From Micromonospora siamensis (GTDB taxonomy: Bacteria > Actinomycetota > Actinomycetes > Mycobacteriales > Micromonosporaceae), in NCBI RefSeq assembly GCF_900090305.1, contig NZ_LT607751.1, forward strand, positions 5,146,001 to 5,210,000: DNA of 64,000 nucleotides, given 5' to 3'. This document shows positions 1 through 9,144 of this stretch, piece after piece. Below the pieces are notes generated by a model, which saw nothing but the letters and a program-made list of their open reading frames with translations, searched no databases and was not told the DNA's origin. The translations under genes and the position numbers were made by a program. Position 1 is the first letter of the stretch. Each line of letters begins with the position of its first letter.

Positions 1-2
1 GC

Positions 3-632
3 CGGGTCGCCGAGTCGGTGGTCTCGATGGGCCTGCGCTACGCCACCATCACCGGTGTCGCCCGTGACGACCTGCCCGACGGTGGCGCCTGGCTGTACGC
101 CGAGACGGTCCGACAGATCCACGCCCTCCAGCCCGGCTGCGGCGTCGAACTGCTGATCCCCGACTTCAACGCGGTCCCCGAGCAGCTTGCCGAGGTGTTC
201 GGCTCCCGCCCCGAGGTGCTCGCGCACAACGTCGAGACGGTGCCCCGGATCTTCAAGCGGATCCGGCCGGCGTTCCGCTACGAGCGGTCCCTGGACGTCA
301 TCCGGCAGGCCCGCGCCGACGGCCTGGTCACCAAGAGCAACCTGATCCTCGGCATGGGCGAGGAGCGGGCCGAGGTGTCCCAGGCGCTGCGCGACCTGCA
401 CTCCGCCGGCTGCGAGCTGATCACCATCACGCAGTACCTGCGCCCCTCCCCCCGGCACCACCCGGTGACCCGCTGGGTCAAGCCGGAGGAGTTCGTCGAG
501 CTGCGCGAGGAGGCCGAGGAGATCGGCTTCGCCGGGGTGATGAGCGGCCCGCTGGTGCGCTCGTCGTACCGGGCCGGCCGGCTCTACCGGCAGGCCCTGG
601 AGGCCCGCGAGCAGGTCGCCGCCACCCGCTGA
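3..632 (+). CDS. lipA: Lipoyl synthase LipA, C-terminal part (5' truncated by window edge)
   Basis: Radical SAM enzyme that inserts two sulfurs into protein-bound octanoyl groups to make lipoate for 2-oxoacid dehydrogenases and the glycine cleavage system. The reading frame is open from the window edge, so about one third of the protein, including the radical SAM cysteine motif and the N-terminal cluster motif, lies outside. Visible LipA hallmarks are [20 protein letters not shown], the HNVETVPR segment, the GMGE motif and the ending [12 protein letters not shown]. The frame ends with TGA. In related actinomycetes a DUF4191 gene follows directly; here about 4.3 kb of other DNA separates the two. 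The identification is firm. Confidence 0.95.
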   Translation, partial: RVAESVVSMGLRYATITGVARDDLPDGGAWLYAETVRQIHALQPGCGVELLIPDFNAVPEQLAEVFGSRPEVLAHNVETVPRIFKRIRPAFRYERSLDVIRQARADGLVTKSNLILGMGEERAEVSQALRDLHSAGCELITITQYLRPSPRHHPVTRWVKPEEFVELREEAEEIGFAGVMSGPLVRSSYRAGRLYRQALEAREQVAATR

Positions 633-741
633 CCTCGTTTCACCCGTCACCCCGTGCCGCCCGCCGGCGCGGGGTGACGCGCTTTCCGCACTTGCCACGT
701 TCAGGGCGTAACCGTCCGTACCGGGCGCGGCTACCCCAACC

Positions 742-1294
742 GTGGTCGGATTCCGGGTGGTGCTGGCGGCCGGCGTCGCGTACCGGCTCGCCCTGCTCCG
801 GTACGGCATGCCGCCGACGAACAGCGACGAGGCGACGATGGGCCTCGCCGCGCTGCACGTCGCGCAGGGACGGGAGTTCCCGGTCTGGTTCTACGGCCAG
901 GCGTACATGGGGACGCTGGAGGCGTACCCGGCCGCGCCGCTGTTCGGGCCCTCCACGCTGGCCCTGCGGCTGCCCACCGTCGCCCTGTACGCGCTCACCT
1001 GGCGGCTGACGCTGCGCCTCGGCGCCGGCCTCCGGTACGCGCTGCTGGTCGTCGGGCTGCTCGCGCTCGGTCCCGACCGGGTGCTGCGCAACCAGCTGAT
1101 CGCAGGGGGCGACTATCCGGAGCTGAACCCGGCCGGGGCGGCGCTGGCCCTGCTCTCCCTGGACCTCTGCGTCGCCGGTCGGGGCGCCCGGCTGCCCCGC
1201 TGGGCCGGCTGGGGGCTGGTCGCCGGGCTGATGCTCCGGGTGGATCCGCTGCTCCTGCCGTACGTGCTCGCCCTGGGGGCGGTGCTGGTCGGCG
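742..1294 (+). pseudogene. Remnant of a GT-C/ArnT-like polytopic membrane glycosyltransferase
   Basis: About 185 codons resembling the N-terminal part of actinobacterial GT-C membrane proteins (normally around 450-550 residues). It has the early acidic motif PPTNSDEATMGLAALHVAQG, a WFYGQAYMGTLEAY segment and several hydrophobic stretches. Similarity stops near 1294, where the DNA becomes the end region of the reverse-strand LuxR gene. The forward frame stays open only because it runs antisense to that gene. The usual N-terminal hydrophobic segment before GVAYR also looks shortened, and no ribosome binding site precedes the GTG at 742. I read it as a fragment truncated by deletion or insertion, so the molecular function is lost. 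Confidence 0.65.
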
Positions 1295-1352
1295 GATCTA
1301 CCTGCCCCGACGCTGAACCCGCTCCTCGGGCGTCCCGCCGTCAGCCGGCGGG

Positions 1353-4271
1353 TCAGGTGGCGCGTTGCCGGGGCACGGTGGCGGCCGGTTCCAGCAGGCC
1401 GAGCCGGTGGGCCAGCGCCGCGGCCTCCACCCGGTTGCTGACGTCCAGCTTCGCGATGATCCGGGAGACGTGCACGCTGGCGGTCTTCGGCGAGATGAAC
1501 AACTGCTCGGCGATCCGGCTGTTGCTGTGCCCCTCGGCGACCAGCCGCAGCACCTCCCGCTCCCGGGAGGTGAGCAGGTCCGGCCCGGGGGTGCCCCCAC
1601 CGCGCAGCCCGACCCGCCGGGCCAGGGTGGCGACCTGGTCGGCGAGGGGCGTGGCGCCCAGGTCGCGGGCCAGCGCCGCCGCCTCGCGTACCGCGTCGGG
1701 GACCAGGTCGCGAACACCAGCGGCGGCAGCCGCCTCGGCCAGCCCCAGCAGGGCCCGGCCCAACGGGTACGGCTGGCCGTCGGCCCGCCACGCGGCCACC
1801 GCGGCCCGCCACGCCGGCAGCGCGGTCGTCGCCGGGGCGAGCAGGGCGGCCACGGTGGCGGCGTGCGCCCGTTCGGCCGGGTACCGGGCCGGCAGCCCGG
1901 CGGCCAGCGCGCCGACGAAGGCGGCCAGCTCCGGTACGGCGTACCGGGCGGCGGTCCGGGCCGCCGCGGTGAGCACCGGCCAGCCCTCCCGGGGCTGCTC
2001 GGGCAGGCACTCGTCGGCCAGCGCCGCGTGCGCCGCGGCGACCGCCTCGGTCCGGTCGTCGCCGGCCAACGCCGCCTCGATCCGTAGCTCGTGCAGGGGC
2101 AGCCGGTGGTTGGCCCACAGGTACGGCCGGGCCAGGAAACCCAGCGCCCGGCCCACCACCTCCCCGGCGGCGGCGTCGCCCCGGGCCAGCCGCAGCCCGG
2201 CGCGCAGTTGCAGCCAGTGCAGGCCGGAGACGCCCGGCGGGTCGGTCCGCGCCGCCGCCGCGCAGGCCGCCTCCGCCTCGTCCCACCGGCCCAACGCGAT
2301 CAGCGCCTCGGCCTGGTTGGAGAGCAGGTACGCCCCACCCGAGCGGCTGATCCCGACCCGGCGCGCCTCGGTCACCCCCTCGCCGGCGGCGTCCGCCGAC
2401 TCGGCGTACCGGCCCAGCTCGAAGAGCACGTCGGAGAGGTACACCAGCGCGCTGACCAGCGCCGGCACGTTCCCGGCGGCCCGGGCCAGCGCCTCGGCCC
2501 GGCGCAGGTCGGCCAGGCCGCGGTCGGAGTCCCGACCGAGCCGGCAGAGCATCGCGATCCGGGTGGGCAGCAGCGTGACGTCCTCGCCGAGCGCCGCCGC
2601 CCCGGCCATCGCCTCGTCGGCCACCGTGGCAGCCTGCCCGGGATCCACCTTCGACAGGTGCGCGGCGAGGTCGGCGAGCAGCCGGAACCGCTGCGGACCG
2701 TCCGGCACCCCGGCCGCCAGCCGGTACGCCTCCCGCAGCTCCACCGCGCCGTCGCTCTTGCCGAGCAGGGCCAGCAGCCAGCCCCGCCAGTCCAGCAGCC
2801 GGGCGGCGCGCAGCGGCTCGGCGTCCCGGTCGACCTCGGCCAGCGCGGCCCGGGTGAGGGTGAGCGCCCGGCCGTAGTCCCCGGCCGTGGTGGCCGCGCC
2901 GAGCGTCTCCTCCAGCACCGCCAGGTGGTCCATGCCGAGCCGGTCGGCGGCGTCGGGCACCTGCTCCCACAGCTCCAGCACCCGCTCCAGCAGCCGGCTC
3001 TGCTCCGCGTACGCGTACCGGTCGGCCGCCGCGACCGCCGCCGCACGGGCGCTGACCAGGGCCCGCGGGTGGTCGTGCGCGGCGTTCCAGTGGTGGGCGA
3101 TCTCGGCCGGGGCCCGGCCGGCCGGCACCAGGTGCGGCTGCGCCTCGATCGCGGCGGCGTACCGGGCGTGCAGCCGGGCGTGCTCGCCGGGGAGCAGCTC
3201 GTCGTGCACGGCCTCCCGGACCAGGGCGTGCCGGAACTCGTAGTCCCCGTCCGGGTCGGCGACCACCAGCTGCGCGGCGACGGCGGCGCGCAACGCGTCC
3301 TCCAGCTCCGCCTCGGGCAGGCCGGCGACCTCGGCGAGGAGCTGGTGGGCGAAGCGGCTGCCCCCGGCGGCGGCGATCCGCAGCACCCGCTGCGCCGGCT
3401 CGGGGAGCCGGTCGACCCGGGCCAGCAGCAGGTCGCGCAGGGTGTCCGGCAGGGTGGCGCAGCCGACCGGGGAACCGGCGGCGGCCAGCTCCTCGATGAA
3501 GAACGGGTTGCCCTGGGTGCGGTCGTGCACGTCGTCGACGGCCCGGGCGGCCGGCTCGGCGCCGAGCAGGTCGGCCAGGACGGCGGCGGTGCCGTCCCGG
3601 TCCAGCCGGCCCAGCTCGACCCGCTCGACGCCCCGGACCCGGTCCAGCTCGGCGAGGAAGGGCCGCAGCGGGTGCCCCCGGTACAGCTCGTCGGTGCGGT
3701 AGGTGCAGACCAGCAGCAGCCGGCCCGGCCGGGCGGCGCGGACCAGGAAGCCGATCAGGTCGCGGGTGGACCGGTCGGCCCAGTGCAGGTCCTCGATCAC
3801 CAGCACCAGCGGGCGGGCCTCGGCGAGCCGGTGGAACAGGCCGGCGACCAGGTCGAACAGGTATCCGCGGGGCGCGTCGGAGTCGGCCGGGCCGCCGGGC
3901 GCGGCGGCGGCGACCGGCCCCCGGGCCAGCTCGGGCAGGAGGCGGGCGAACTCCGGCTCGTACCCGTCGAGGACGCCCGGGCCGTCCTGGCGCAGCACCT
4001 CGCGCAGCGCGGCGGCGAACGGGGCGAAGGGCAGGCCGGCCTCGCCCAGCTCCAGGCAGTGGCCGACCAGCAGCCGGGCGCCGCCGGCGACGGCCAGCAG
4101 CCCGAACTCGTCGAGCAGCCGGGTCTTGCCGACGCCGGCCTCGCCGCCGACCAGGACGGTGGTCGGCTCCCCGGCGCGGGCCCGGCCCAGCGCGTCGCGC
4201 AGGACGCGCAGCTCGCGTTGGCGGCCGACGAGGAGGGTGCTGGCGGCGCGTGCGGTCACGGCACCGAGCAT
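1353..4271 (-). CDS. Large ATP-binding LuxR-family (LAL) transcriptional regulator
   Basis: A 972-residue LAL regulator. An N-terminal AAA/NB-ARC-like ATPase has Walker [10 protein letters not shown] (about residues 42-50) and Walker [13 protein letters not shown] (about 154-166). A long TPR-like helical middle follows. The C-terminal LuxR HTH is [20 protein letters not shown] followed by [14 protein letters not shown] (about 895-950). Such proteins activate nearby catabolic or secondary-metabolite genes after binding an inducer; the target is not evident here. The start at 4271 is chosen because the ATPase domain begins there; an in-frame start near 4526 would add a low-complexity PVVTG-repeat leader. 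It sits between lipA and DUF4191, which usually adjoin, next to a gene remnant, suggesting an acquired insertion. Confidence 0.88.
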   Translation of the reverse strand: MLGAVTARAASTLLVGRQRELRVLRDALGRARAGEPTTVLVGGEAGVGKTRLLDEFGLLAVAGGARLLVGHCLELGEAGLPFAPFAAALREVLRQDGPGVLDGYEPEFARLLPELARGPVAAAAPGGPADSDAPRGYLFDLVAGLFHRLAEARPLVLVIEDLHWADRSTRDLIGFLVRAARPGRLLLVCTYRTDELYRGHPLRPFLAELDRVRGVERVELGRLDRDGTAAVLADLLGAEPAARAVDDVHDRTQGNPFFIEELAAAGSPVGCATLPDTLRDLLLARVDRLPEPAQRVLRIAAAGGSRFAHQLLAEVAGLPEAELEDALRAAVAAQLVVADPDGDYEFRHALVREAVHDELLPGEHARLHARYAAAIEAQPHLVPAGRAPAEIAHHWNAAHDHPRALVSARAAAVAAADRYAYAEQSRLLERVLELWEQVPDAADRLGMDHLAVLEETLGAATTAGDYGRALTLTRAALAEVDRDAEPLRAARLLDWRGWLLALLGKSDGAVELREAYRLAAGVPDGPQRFRLLADLAAHLSKVDPGQAATVADEAMAGAAALGEDVTLLPTRIAMLCRLGRDSDRGLADLRRAEALARAAGNVPALVSALVYLSDVLFELGRYAESADAAGEGVTEARRVGISRSGGAYLLSNQAEALIALGRWDEAEAACAAAARTDPPGVSGLHWLQLRAGLRLARGDAAAGEVVGRALGFLARPYLWANHRLPLHELRIEAALAGDDRTEAVAAAHAALADECLPEQPREGWPVLTAAARTAARYAVPELAAFVGALAAGLPARYPAERAHAATVAALLAPATTALPAWRAAVAAWRADGQPYPLGRALLGLAEAAAAAGVRDLVPDAVREAAALARDLGATPLADQVATLARRVGLRGGGTPGPDLLTSREREVLRLVAEGHSNSRIAEQLFISPKTASVHVSRIIAKLDVSNRVEAAALAHRLGLLEPAATVPRQRAT

Positions 4272-4365
4272 GCCACGCCCCCGGACTGCGCCGACCCGGC
4301 CGACCGGCCGGTCCCGGACCGGCCCGTCGGTGTCGGCCACCGGCCCGGCCGCCCCCGTGGCGGCC

Positions 4366-4440
4366 GGGCCGGTGACGACCGGGCCGGTGACGACCGGGCC
4401 GGTGACGACCGGGCCGGTGACGACCGGGCTGGTCACGACC
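4366..4440. repeat. 15-bp tandem repeat, 5 units
   Basis: Five head-to-tail 15-bp units of gggccggtgacgacc (the last with two changes), directly upstream of the chosen LuxR start. Read on the reverse strand in the LuxR frame it would encode PVVTG repeats, so it is either an upstream minisatellite or a low-complexity N-terminal extension. Confidence 0.85.
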
Positions 4441-4522
4441 GGGCTGGTCCGCGGCGCGGCCGGAGCCTCCGCCGCCGCCGAGGGGTCGGCCCGGCCGGCG
4501 GTGGCGGATGCCGCTGGCGCGG

Positions 4523-4693
4523 TCACCGGCGGGCGTCGGTGGCGCGGGCCGCGTGCTGCCGCCGGCCGAGCCAGCCGCGCGGGTGGCGGCGGGGCAGCGC
4601 CCGGGCCAGCCGGTCGGTGGCCGCGTCGGCCTGGAGCTCGCTGGCGTGGGTACGGTGGATGGTGAGCATGAAGTCCGCGTCGTTGCCGAACAT
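4523..4693 (-). CDS. Small conserved actinobacterial protein ([17 protein letters not shown])
   Basis: A 56-residue cytoplasmic protein starting [20 protein letters not shown] and ending in an Arg-rich tail. The start at 4693 is preferred over an upstream in-frame ATG because a strong ribosome binding site (AGGAGAGG) lies 3 bases before it. Short proteins with this N-terminus are, as far as I recall, common in Streptomyces and Micromonospora, with no known function. No catalytic motif is visible. It is transcribed in the same direction as the LuxR gene and lies just upstream of it. Confidence 0.6.
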   Translation of the reverse strand: MFGNDADFMLTIHRTHASELQADAATDRLARALPRRHPRGWLGRRQHAARATDARR

Positions 4694-4894
4694 CGGCCTC
4701 TCCTGTCGTGCGGTGTGCCGTTTCGCTGTCGACACCTACGTTCCGCGCGAAGGTGCCCCGGGGGCATGGGTGCGCCGCCTCATCTTGGCCCGCCGACCCT
4801 CCTTACTCGGGGGTCTGCGGAGGGCCGCGGCGACGTAAGGTACTCAGCCGGCCGGGAGAGCCGGCCGCGGATCAACGCCGGGCGGGGCGACCAC

Positions 4895-4900
4895 TAGACT
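4895..4900 (+). promoter_or_regulatory. -10 element TAGACT of a probable leaderless promoter (DUF4191 gene)
   Basis: TAGACT lies 7 bases before the ATG at 4908 and no ribosome binding site fits between them. Transcription would start at or next to the start codon, giving a leaderless mRNA. Confidence 0.55.
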
Positions 4901-4907
4901 CTGCGGC

Positions 4908-5597
4908 ATGGCAAAGCCCCAGGAGAAGGTCTCGTTCGGCCAGCGGCTGAAGCAGATCGGGATGGTGTTCCGGTTCACCGCCAAGCAGGACAGGTGGTTC
5001 GCCCCGCTGACCGCCGCGGCGGTGCTGCTCCCGCTCGCGCTCACCGTGGTCGCGGTGATCCTGTGGGGCTGGCTCTGGCTGCCGATCGGCATCCTGATCA
5101 CCCTGCTCGCCGTGCTGATCGTGCTGAACCTGCGGTCCAACAAGGCGATGATGAACGCCGCCGAGGGCCAGCCGGGCGCGGCGGCGCAGATCATGGAGAG
5201 CATGCGCGGCGACTGGCGGGTCACCCCGGCGGTCAGCTCCACCACCCAGATGGACATGATCCACCTGGTGCTGGGCCGCCCCGGCGTCATCCTGCTGGCC
5301 GAGGGGAACCCGCAGCGGGTGCGCGGCCTGCTCGGGCAGGAGAAGCGGCGGCTGGCCAAGGTCATCGGCAGCGCGCCGCTGCACGACTACATCATCGGCC
5401 AGGGCGAGGGTGAGCTGCCCATCCGCAAGCTGCGGATGACCCTGATGCGGCTGCCCCGCACGCTGGCCCCGAAGGACGTCAACGCCCTCGACAAGCGGCT
5501 CAAGGCGCTCACCGCCCGCCCGCAGATGCCCAAGGGCGCGATCCCGAAGAACATGCGGCCCCCGGGCGGCGCGTTCCGCCAGTCGCGGGGCCGCTGA
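4908..5597 (+). CDS. DUF4191 domain membrane protein
   Basis: A 229-residue protein of the DUF4191 family, normally encoded next to lipA in actinomycetes. A basic N-terminus (MAKPQEKVSFGQRLKQIGMV) precedes two adjacent membrane segments at about residues 34-54 and 57-76. A soluble cytoplasmic domain follows with the GRPGVILLAEGNPQRVRGLL segment and a basic tail. Function is unknown; the conserved link to lipoate genes suggests, without proof, a role near lipoyl metabolism or the membrane. It starts from a probable leaderless promoter and ends before a strong terminator. Confidence 0.9.
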   Translation: MAKPQEKVSFGQRLKQIGMVFRFTAKQDRWFAPLTAAAVLLPLALTVVAVILWGWLWLPIGILITLLAVLIVLNLRSNKAMMNAAEGQPGAAAQIMESMRGDWRVTPAVSSTTQMDMIHLVLGRPGVILLAEGNPQRVRGLLGQEKRRLAKVIGSAPLHDYIIGQGEGELPIRKLRMTLMRLPRTLAPKDVNALDKRLKALTARPQMPKGAIPKNMRPPGGAFRQSRGR

Positions 5598-5619
5598 CCC
5601 CGACCGACGTACGCGAGGA

Positions 5620-5653
5620 GCCGGGCCCGTCCGACGACGGGCCCGGCTTCTTT
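5620..5653 (+). terminator. Rho-independent terminator after DUF4191
   Basis: Perfect 12-bp stem (GCCGGGCCCGTC with GACGGGCCCGGC), 4-base loop CGAC, followed by TTCTTT. Confidence 0.88.
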
Positions 5654-5701
5654 CCGTCTCCGGGTAAACCCGGCCGCGCCGGCCGTCGTCTCTTACCGGT
5701 G

Positions 5702-6397
5702 ATGAGCACCCACGACGAAGCGGACTCGTTCGACGAGTTCGTCCGTAGCCGCTCCACCGCCCTGCTGCGGTCGGCGTACCTGCTGACCACCGACCGGCAC
5801 GCCGCGGAGGACCTGCTCCAGGACGTCCTGGAGCGGCTGTACGCGAAGTGGCGGCGGGCCCGCTCGGCGCCGGACACGTACGCCCGGAAGATCCTCGTCA
5901 ACCGCGCCATCGACCGCTGGCGGTTCCGTGGCCGCCGGCCCGAGGCGCCCCTGGACGAGCGGACGGGGGCACCGGCGCTGGACCACGCCGACCACGTGGT
6001 GGTGCGGCAGACCGTGCTGGCGGCGCTGCGCACCCTGCCGGCCCGGCAGCGGGCGGCAGTGGTGCTGCGCTACCTCGACGACCTCTCCGAGGCCGCCGAC
6101 GTGCGCTTCGGCGGCGACCCGACCCGCACGGTGGTCCACATCCAGCCGCTGGCCTCGACCGACCCGAGGTTCGGACCGGTCATCACCGTGTACGGCGACG
6201 AGGTGGACCGGACGGCGCCACTCCCGGTCGCGGTACGGCTACCCGTCGGGCGGGGCTGGCTGGTGGCCCGCAAGGACGCCGCACTCAGCTACCTGGACCA
6301 CGACGGCCGCTGGCACGCCGCCGGGCGCAACGCCGCCCTGCTTCCGCCGACGGCCACCCGCGTCCGCGTCGACGCCACGGAGGTCGCCCTGCCCTGA
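5702..6397 (+). pseudogene. SigE-family ECF sigma factor truncated in region 4 and fused in frame to another protein's C-terminus
   Basis: The first 130 residues are a typical SigE-family (ECF) sigma factor: region 2 FDEFVRSRSTALLRSAYLLT and DLLQDVLERLYAKW, then region 4.1 ALRTLPARQRAAVVLRYLDD. Where the HTH should continue (LSEA, then a GCSVGTVKS-type recognition helix, as in the intact relative at 48029-48541), the sequence switches after LSEA to about 98 residues with no sigma character (DVRFGGDPTRTVVHIQPLAS through VRVDATEVALP). That tail resembles the end of an anti-sigma or secreted-domain protein such as often follows SigE-type genes. The simplest reading is an in-frame deletion joining two adjacent genes. 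Without region 4.2 it should not recognise -35 elements. Confidence 0.7.
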
Positions 6398-6450
6398 CGC
6401 CCCCGGCTGCGCCGCTCGACGGCGCCGGGCGCCCGGCGCCCGGCGCCTCC

Positions 6451-6527
6451 AAGATCGTGCTCGATTCGGGAAGTAGTGGCATCCCCGCGACGTCGAGGCC
6501 CCTACATCCTGGATCGAGCACGATCTT
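6451..6527. repeat. 77-bp palindromic element between convergent genes (REP/MITE-like or bidirectional terminator)
   Basis: Perfect 15-bp outer inverted repeat, AAGATCGTGCTCGAT (6451-6465) and ATCGAGCACGATCTT (6513-6527). Inside, GTAGTGG and CCCCTAC form an imperfect continuation. AT-rich for its surroundings. It lies between the sigma remnant (+) and the RDD gene (-). Confidence 0.7.
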
Positions 6528-6559
6528 GCCGACCCAGCCCGAAACGGGGTGCGCGGTGG

Positions 6560-6970
6560 TCAGGAGCGGACGCGGGCGGGGCGGGGAGCGTCGGTGATGA
6601 CCGAGCCGGTGAGGCGGTCGTGCAGGCCGCGGCGGTGCTCGTCCATGATCAGGGCGGGGATCACCAGCGCCAGCAGGACACCGCGCAGCAGGGCCCGGAT
6701 CACCCCGATCCGGCCGCCGTCGGCCCAGGCGACGCAGCGGACCCTGGTGATGTACATGCCGGGGGTCTGGGCGAACAGGCCGAGGAAGAAGCCGTACTCC
6801 AGGACCAGCACCAGCACCGGGGCCCAGCCGTCGCGGACCGGGTCGGCGAAGAAGTTCGACACCAGCAGGCAGAGCACCCAGTCGATGATCAGCGCGCCGA
6901 AGCGGCGGCCGAGGGTGGGCGGGGTGAACCCGGGGTCCCGGGCGGGCGGTACGGGGTGCGGCGTGGTCAC
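6560..6970 (-). CDS. RDD family membrane protein
   Basis: A 136-residue RDD-family protein. The family-defining Arg-Asp-Asp pattern appears as GRRFGALIIDWVLC near residue 20. Hydrophobic segments lie at about 26-42, 52-68 and 95-115, with a C-terminal DEHRRGLHDRLTGSVI signature (family motif HD+...GT). The cellular role is unclear; some RDD proteins are ion or solute exchangers, and in actinomycetes this gene sits next to glnA. The GTG at 6970 is chosen because upstream codons have no RDD character. It is divergent from glnA. Confidence 0.85.
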   Translation of the reverse strand: MTTPHPVPPARDPGFTPPTLGRRFGALIIDWVLCLLVSNFFADPVRDGWAPVLVLVLEYGFFLGLFAQTPGMYITRVRCVAWADGGRIGVIRALLRGVLLALVIPALIMDEHRRGLHDRLTGSVITDAPRPARVRS

Positions 6971-7148
6971 AGCAGCCAAGGGTAGCCAGCCGCCCGGCGG
7001 GGCGTACGGACGGTCACGGTGGGTGGCCGACGCGCCCTGCGGGCAAACGGACCAATGATGTTGAACTGCGACAGTCTGCCCCGCCGGGTATCGTGCGAAC
7101 GGACATCCCTGGGCGACTGAGCGGCGCGGATGACGCTGCGCGAGCGAC

Positions 7149-7164
7149 GTAACACGGCAGAAAC
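7149..7164 (+). promoter_or_regulatory. Candidate GlnR-type box upstream of glnA
   Basis: GTAAC at 7149-7153 and GAAAC at 7160-7164 are separated by exactly 6 bases. This matches the a-site/b-site pair (gTnAc-n6-GaAAc) known for GlnR in actinomycetes. It lies 80 bp before the glnA start, the expected place. A clear second pair was not found. Confidence 0.5.
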
Positions 7165-7244
7165 ACAGGAGACATGGCCGGGCAACCCTGCGGTCATACC
7201 GTCGCCAGGAGCCCAGCCACCCCGTGGACGTGCCAGGAGGACGT

Positions 7245-8669
7245 GTGTTCGCCAATCCCGAGGAACTCCTGCGATACCTCAAGAACGAGGACGTGAAGTT
7301 CGTCGACGTACGTTTCTGTGACCTGCCCGGCGTGATGCAGCACTTCAACCTGCCGGTGGAGTCCTTCGACGACAGCGTCTTCAGCGACGGTCTCGCCTTC
7401 GACGGGTCGTCGATCCGCGGCTTCCAGTCGATCCACGAGTCGGACATGCTCCTGCTCCCGGACGTCGCGAGCGCCTTCATCGACCCGTTCCGCGCGCAGA
7501 AGACCCTCGCGCTGAACTTCTTCGTCCACGACCCGTTCACCCGCGAGGCGTACTCCCGGGACCCGCGCAACGTGGCGAAGAAGGCCGAGGCCTACCTGGC
7601 CGCCAGCGGTATCGCCGACACGGCGTACTTCGGCGCCGAGGCCGAGTTCTACATCTTCGACTCGATCCGCCACGAGACGTCGGCGCACCAGTCGTTCTAC
7701 TACATCGACTCGATCGAGGGCGCCTGGAACACGGGCCGCGAGGAGCCGGGCGGCAACCGCGGCTACAAGACCGCGTACAAGGGCGGCTACTTCCCGGTGC
7801 CGCCGGTGGACCACTACGCCGACCTGCGCGACAGCATGGTCCGCCGCCTGGTCGACGCCGGCTTCACCGTGGAGCGCTCGCACCACGAGGTCGGCACCGC
7901 CGGGCAGTCGGAGATCAACTACAAGTTCTCCACCCTGCTGCACTCGGCCGACCAGCTCCAGCTCTTCAAGTACCTGATCAAGAACGAGGCGTGGGCCGCC
8001 GGCAAGACCGCCACGTTCATGCCGAAGCCCCTCTTCGGTGACAACGGCTCGGGCATGCACACCCACCAGAGCCTGTGGCTGAACGGCGAGCCGCTGTTCT
8101 ACGACGAGACCGGCTACGCCGGCCTGTCGGACACCGCCCGCTGGTACATCGGCGGCCTGCTGCACCACGCCCCGTCGCTGCTGGCCTTCACCAACCCGAC
8201 GGTCAACTCGTACCGCCGGCTGGTGCCGGGCTTCGAGGCGCCGGTCAACCTGGTCTACTCGCAGCGCAACCGCTCCGCCTGCACCCGCATCCCGGTGACC
8301 GGCAGCAACCCGAAGGCCAAGCGGGTCGAGTTCCGGGTGCCGGACCCGTCCAGCAACCCGTACCTCGCCTTCTCGGCGATGATGATGGCCGGCCTGGACG
8401 GCATCAAGAACAAGACCGAGCCGCCGGCGCCGATCGACAAGGACCTGTACGACCTGCCGCCGGAGGAGTGGGGCGACGTCAAGCAGGTGCCGGGCTCGCT
8501 GCCGGCCGTCCTGGACGCCCTCGAGGCCGACCACGACTACCTGCTCGACGGTGGCGTCTTCACGCCGGACCTGATCTCCACCTGGATCGGCTGGAAGCGG
8601 GCCAACGAGGTCGACCCGGTGCGCCTGCGCCCGACCCCGCACGAGTTCGCGATGTACTTCGACTGCTGA
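7245..8669 (+). CDS. glnA: Glutamine synthetase type I (GlnA1), adenylylatable
   Basis: Makes glutamine from glutamate, ammonia and ATP in the cytoplasm as a dodecamer. The 474 residues match the GSI-beta length. Motifs in order: [11 protein letters not shown], metal-binding [46 protein letters not shown] and [20 protein letters not shown]. The adenylylation site is [10 protein letters not shown] with Tyr402, the substrate of GlnE encoded at 15163-18168. The GTG at 7245 is chosen because AGGAGG ends 4 bases before it and the protein then begins as usual ([20 protein letters not shown]). A candidate GlnR box lies upstream and a terminator follows. Confidence 0.97.
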   Translation: MFANPEELLRYLKNEDVKFVDVRFCDLPGVMQHFNLPVESFDDSVFSDGLAFDGSSIRGFQSIHESDMLLLPDVASAFIDPFRAQKTLALNFFVHDPFTREAYSRDPRNVAKKAEAYLAASGIADTAYFGAEAEFYIFDSIRHETSAHQSFYYIDSIEGAWNTGREEPGGNRGYKTAYKGGYFPVPPVDHYADLRDSMVRRLVDAGFTVERSHHEVGTAGQSEINYKFSTLLHSADQLQLFKYLIKNEAWAAGKTATFMPKPLFGDNGSGMHTHQSLWLNGEPLFYDETGYAGLSDTARWYIGGLLHHAPSLLAFTNPTVNSYRRLVPGFEAPVNLVYSQRNRSACTRIPVTGSNPKAKRVEFRVPDPSSNPYLAFSAMMMAGLDGIKNKTEPPAPIDKDLYDLPPEEWGDVKQVPGSLPAVLDALEADHDYLLDGGVFTPDLISTWIGWKRANEVDPVRLRPTPHEFAMYFDC

Positions 8670-8690
8670 GGCAGCCGCTCCACCAGCACC

Positions 8691-8735
8691 GGCCGGGCCG
8701 GCTCCGCACCTCGCGGGGCCGGCCCGGCCGTCTGT
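8691..8735 (+). terminator. Terminator after glnA
   Basis: Perfect 12-bp stem, GGCCGGGCCGGC (8691-8702) and GCCGGCCCGGCC (8718-8729), 15-base loop, followed by GTCTGT. The T-tract is weak, as is usual in high-GC actinomycetes. Confidence 0.7.
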
Positions 8736-8766
8736 GCAGCACCCCCCGCCATACCTTCGCGTCCGA

Positions 8767-8772
8767 TATATT
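8767..8772 (+). promoter_or_regulatory. -10 element TATATT, leaderless promoter of the PadR gene
   Basis: TATATT lies 6 bases before the GTG at 8779. The AT-rich patch GATATATTGC may also be the PadR operator, giving autoregulation. Confidence 0.5.
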
Positions 8773-8778
8773 GCGCGG

Positions 8779-9144
8779 GTGGACACACCACTACGCGAAC
8801 CGACGTACCTGATCCTCACCGCGCTGGCCGGCGAACCGCTGCACGGCTACGGCCTGATCGGCGAGGTCGCCGCCCTCTCCGACGGCCGGGTGTCGCTGCG
8901 CCCCGGCACCCTCTACGGCGCGCTCGACCGGCTGGTCGACGCCGCCCTGGTCGAGGTGGACCGGGAGGAGGTGGTGGACGGCCGGCTGCGCCGCTACTAC
9001 CGGCTCTCCCCCGGCGGCCACGACCTGCTCGCCGCCGAGACCGAGCGGATGCGCCGCAACGTCGAGGCGGCCACCGCCCGGCTGCGCCGCCGCTCCCCCG
9101 CCCCGAAGCCGGGCACGCCACGGCTGGCGGGAGGGCTGGCATGA
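8779..9144 (+). CDS. PadR family transcriptional regulator
   Basis: A 121-residue winged-helix repressor. The PadR core reads PTYLILTALAGEPLHGYGLI, then SLRPGTLYGALDRLVDAALV (recognition helix and wing) and GRLRRYYRLSPGGHDLLAAE. A short C-terminal helix would serve dimerisation (PadR-s2-like, lacking the large Vir_act domain). The GTG at 8779 gives the usual N-terminus and fits the leaderless promoter. The stop codon overlaps the start of the next gene (ATGA), so the two are translationally coupled. This is the common PadR-plus-membrane-protein arrangement in which the regulator controls its own operon. Confidence 0.92.
   Translation: MDTPLREPTYLILTALAGEPLHGYGLIGEVAALSDGRVSLRPGTLYGALDRLVDAALVEVDREEVVDGRLRRYYRLSPGGHDLLAAETERMRRNVEAATARLRRRSPAPKPGTPRLAGGLA

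Noticed and set aside
640..4838. Very long open frames on both strands opposite the LuxR gene (over 900 and 1300 codons)
   Set aside because: They are antisense or frame-shifted shadows of high-GC coding DNA, rich in Arg/Pro/Gly and without domains; the LuxR frame has clear ATPase and HTH motifs.
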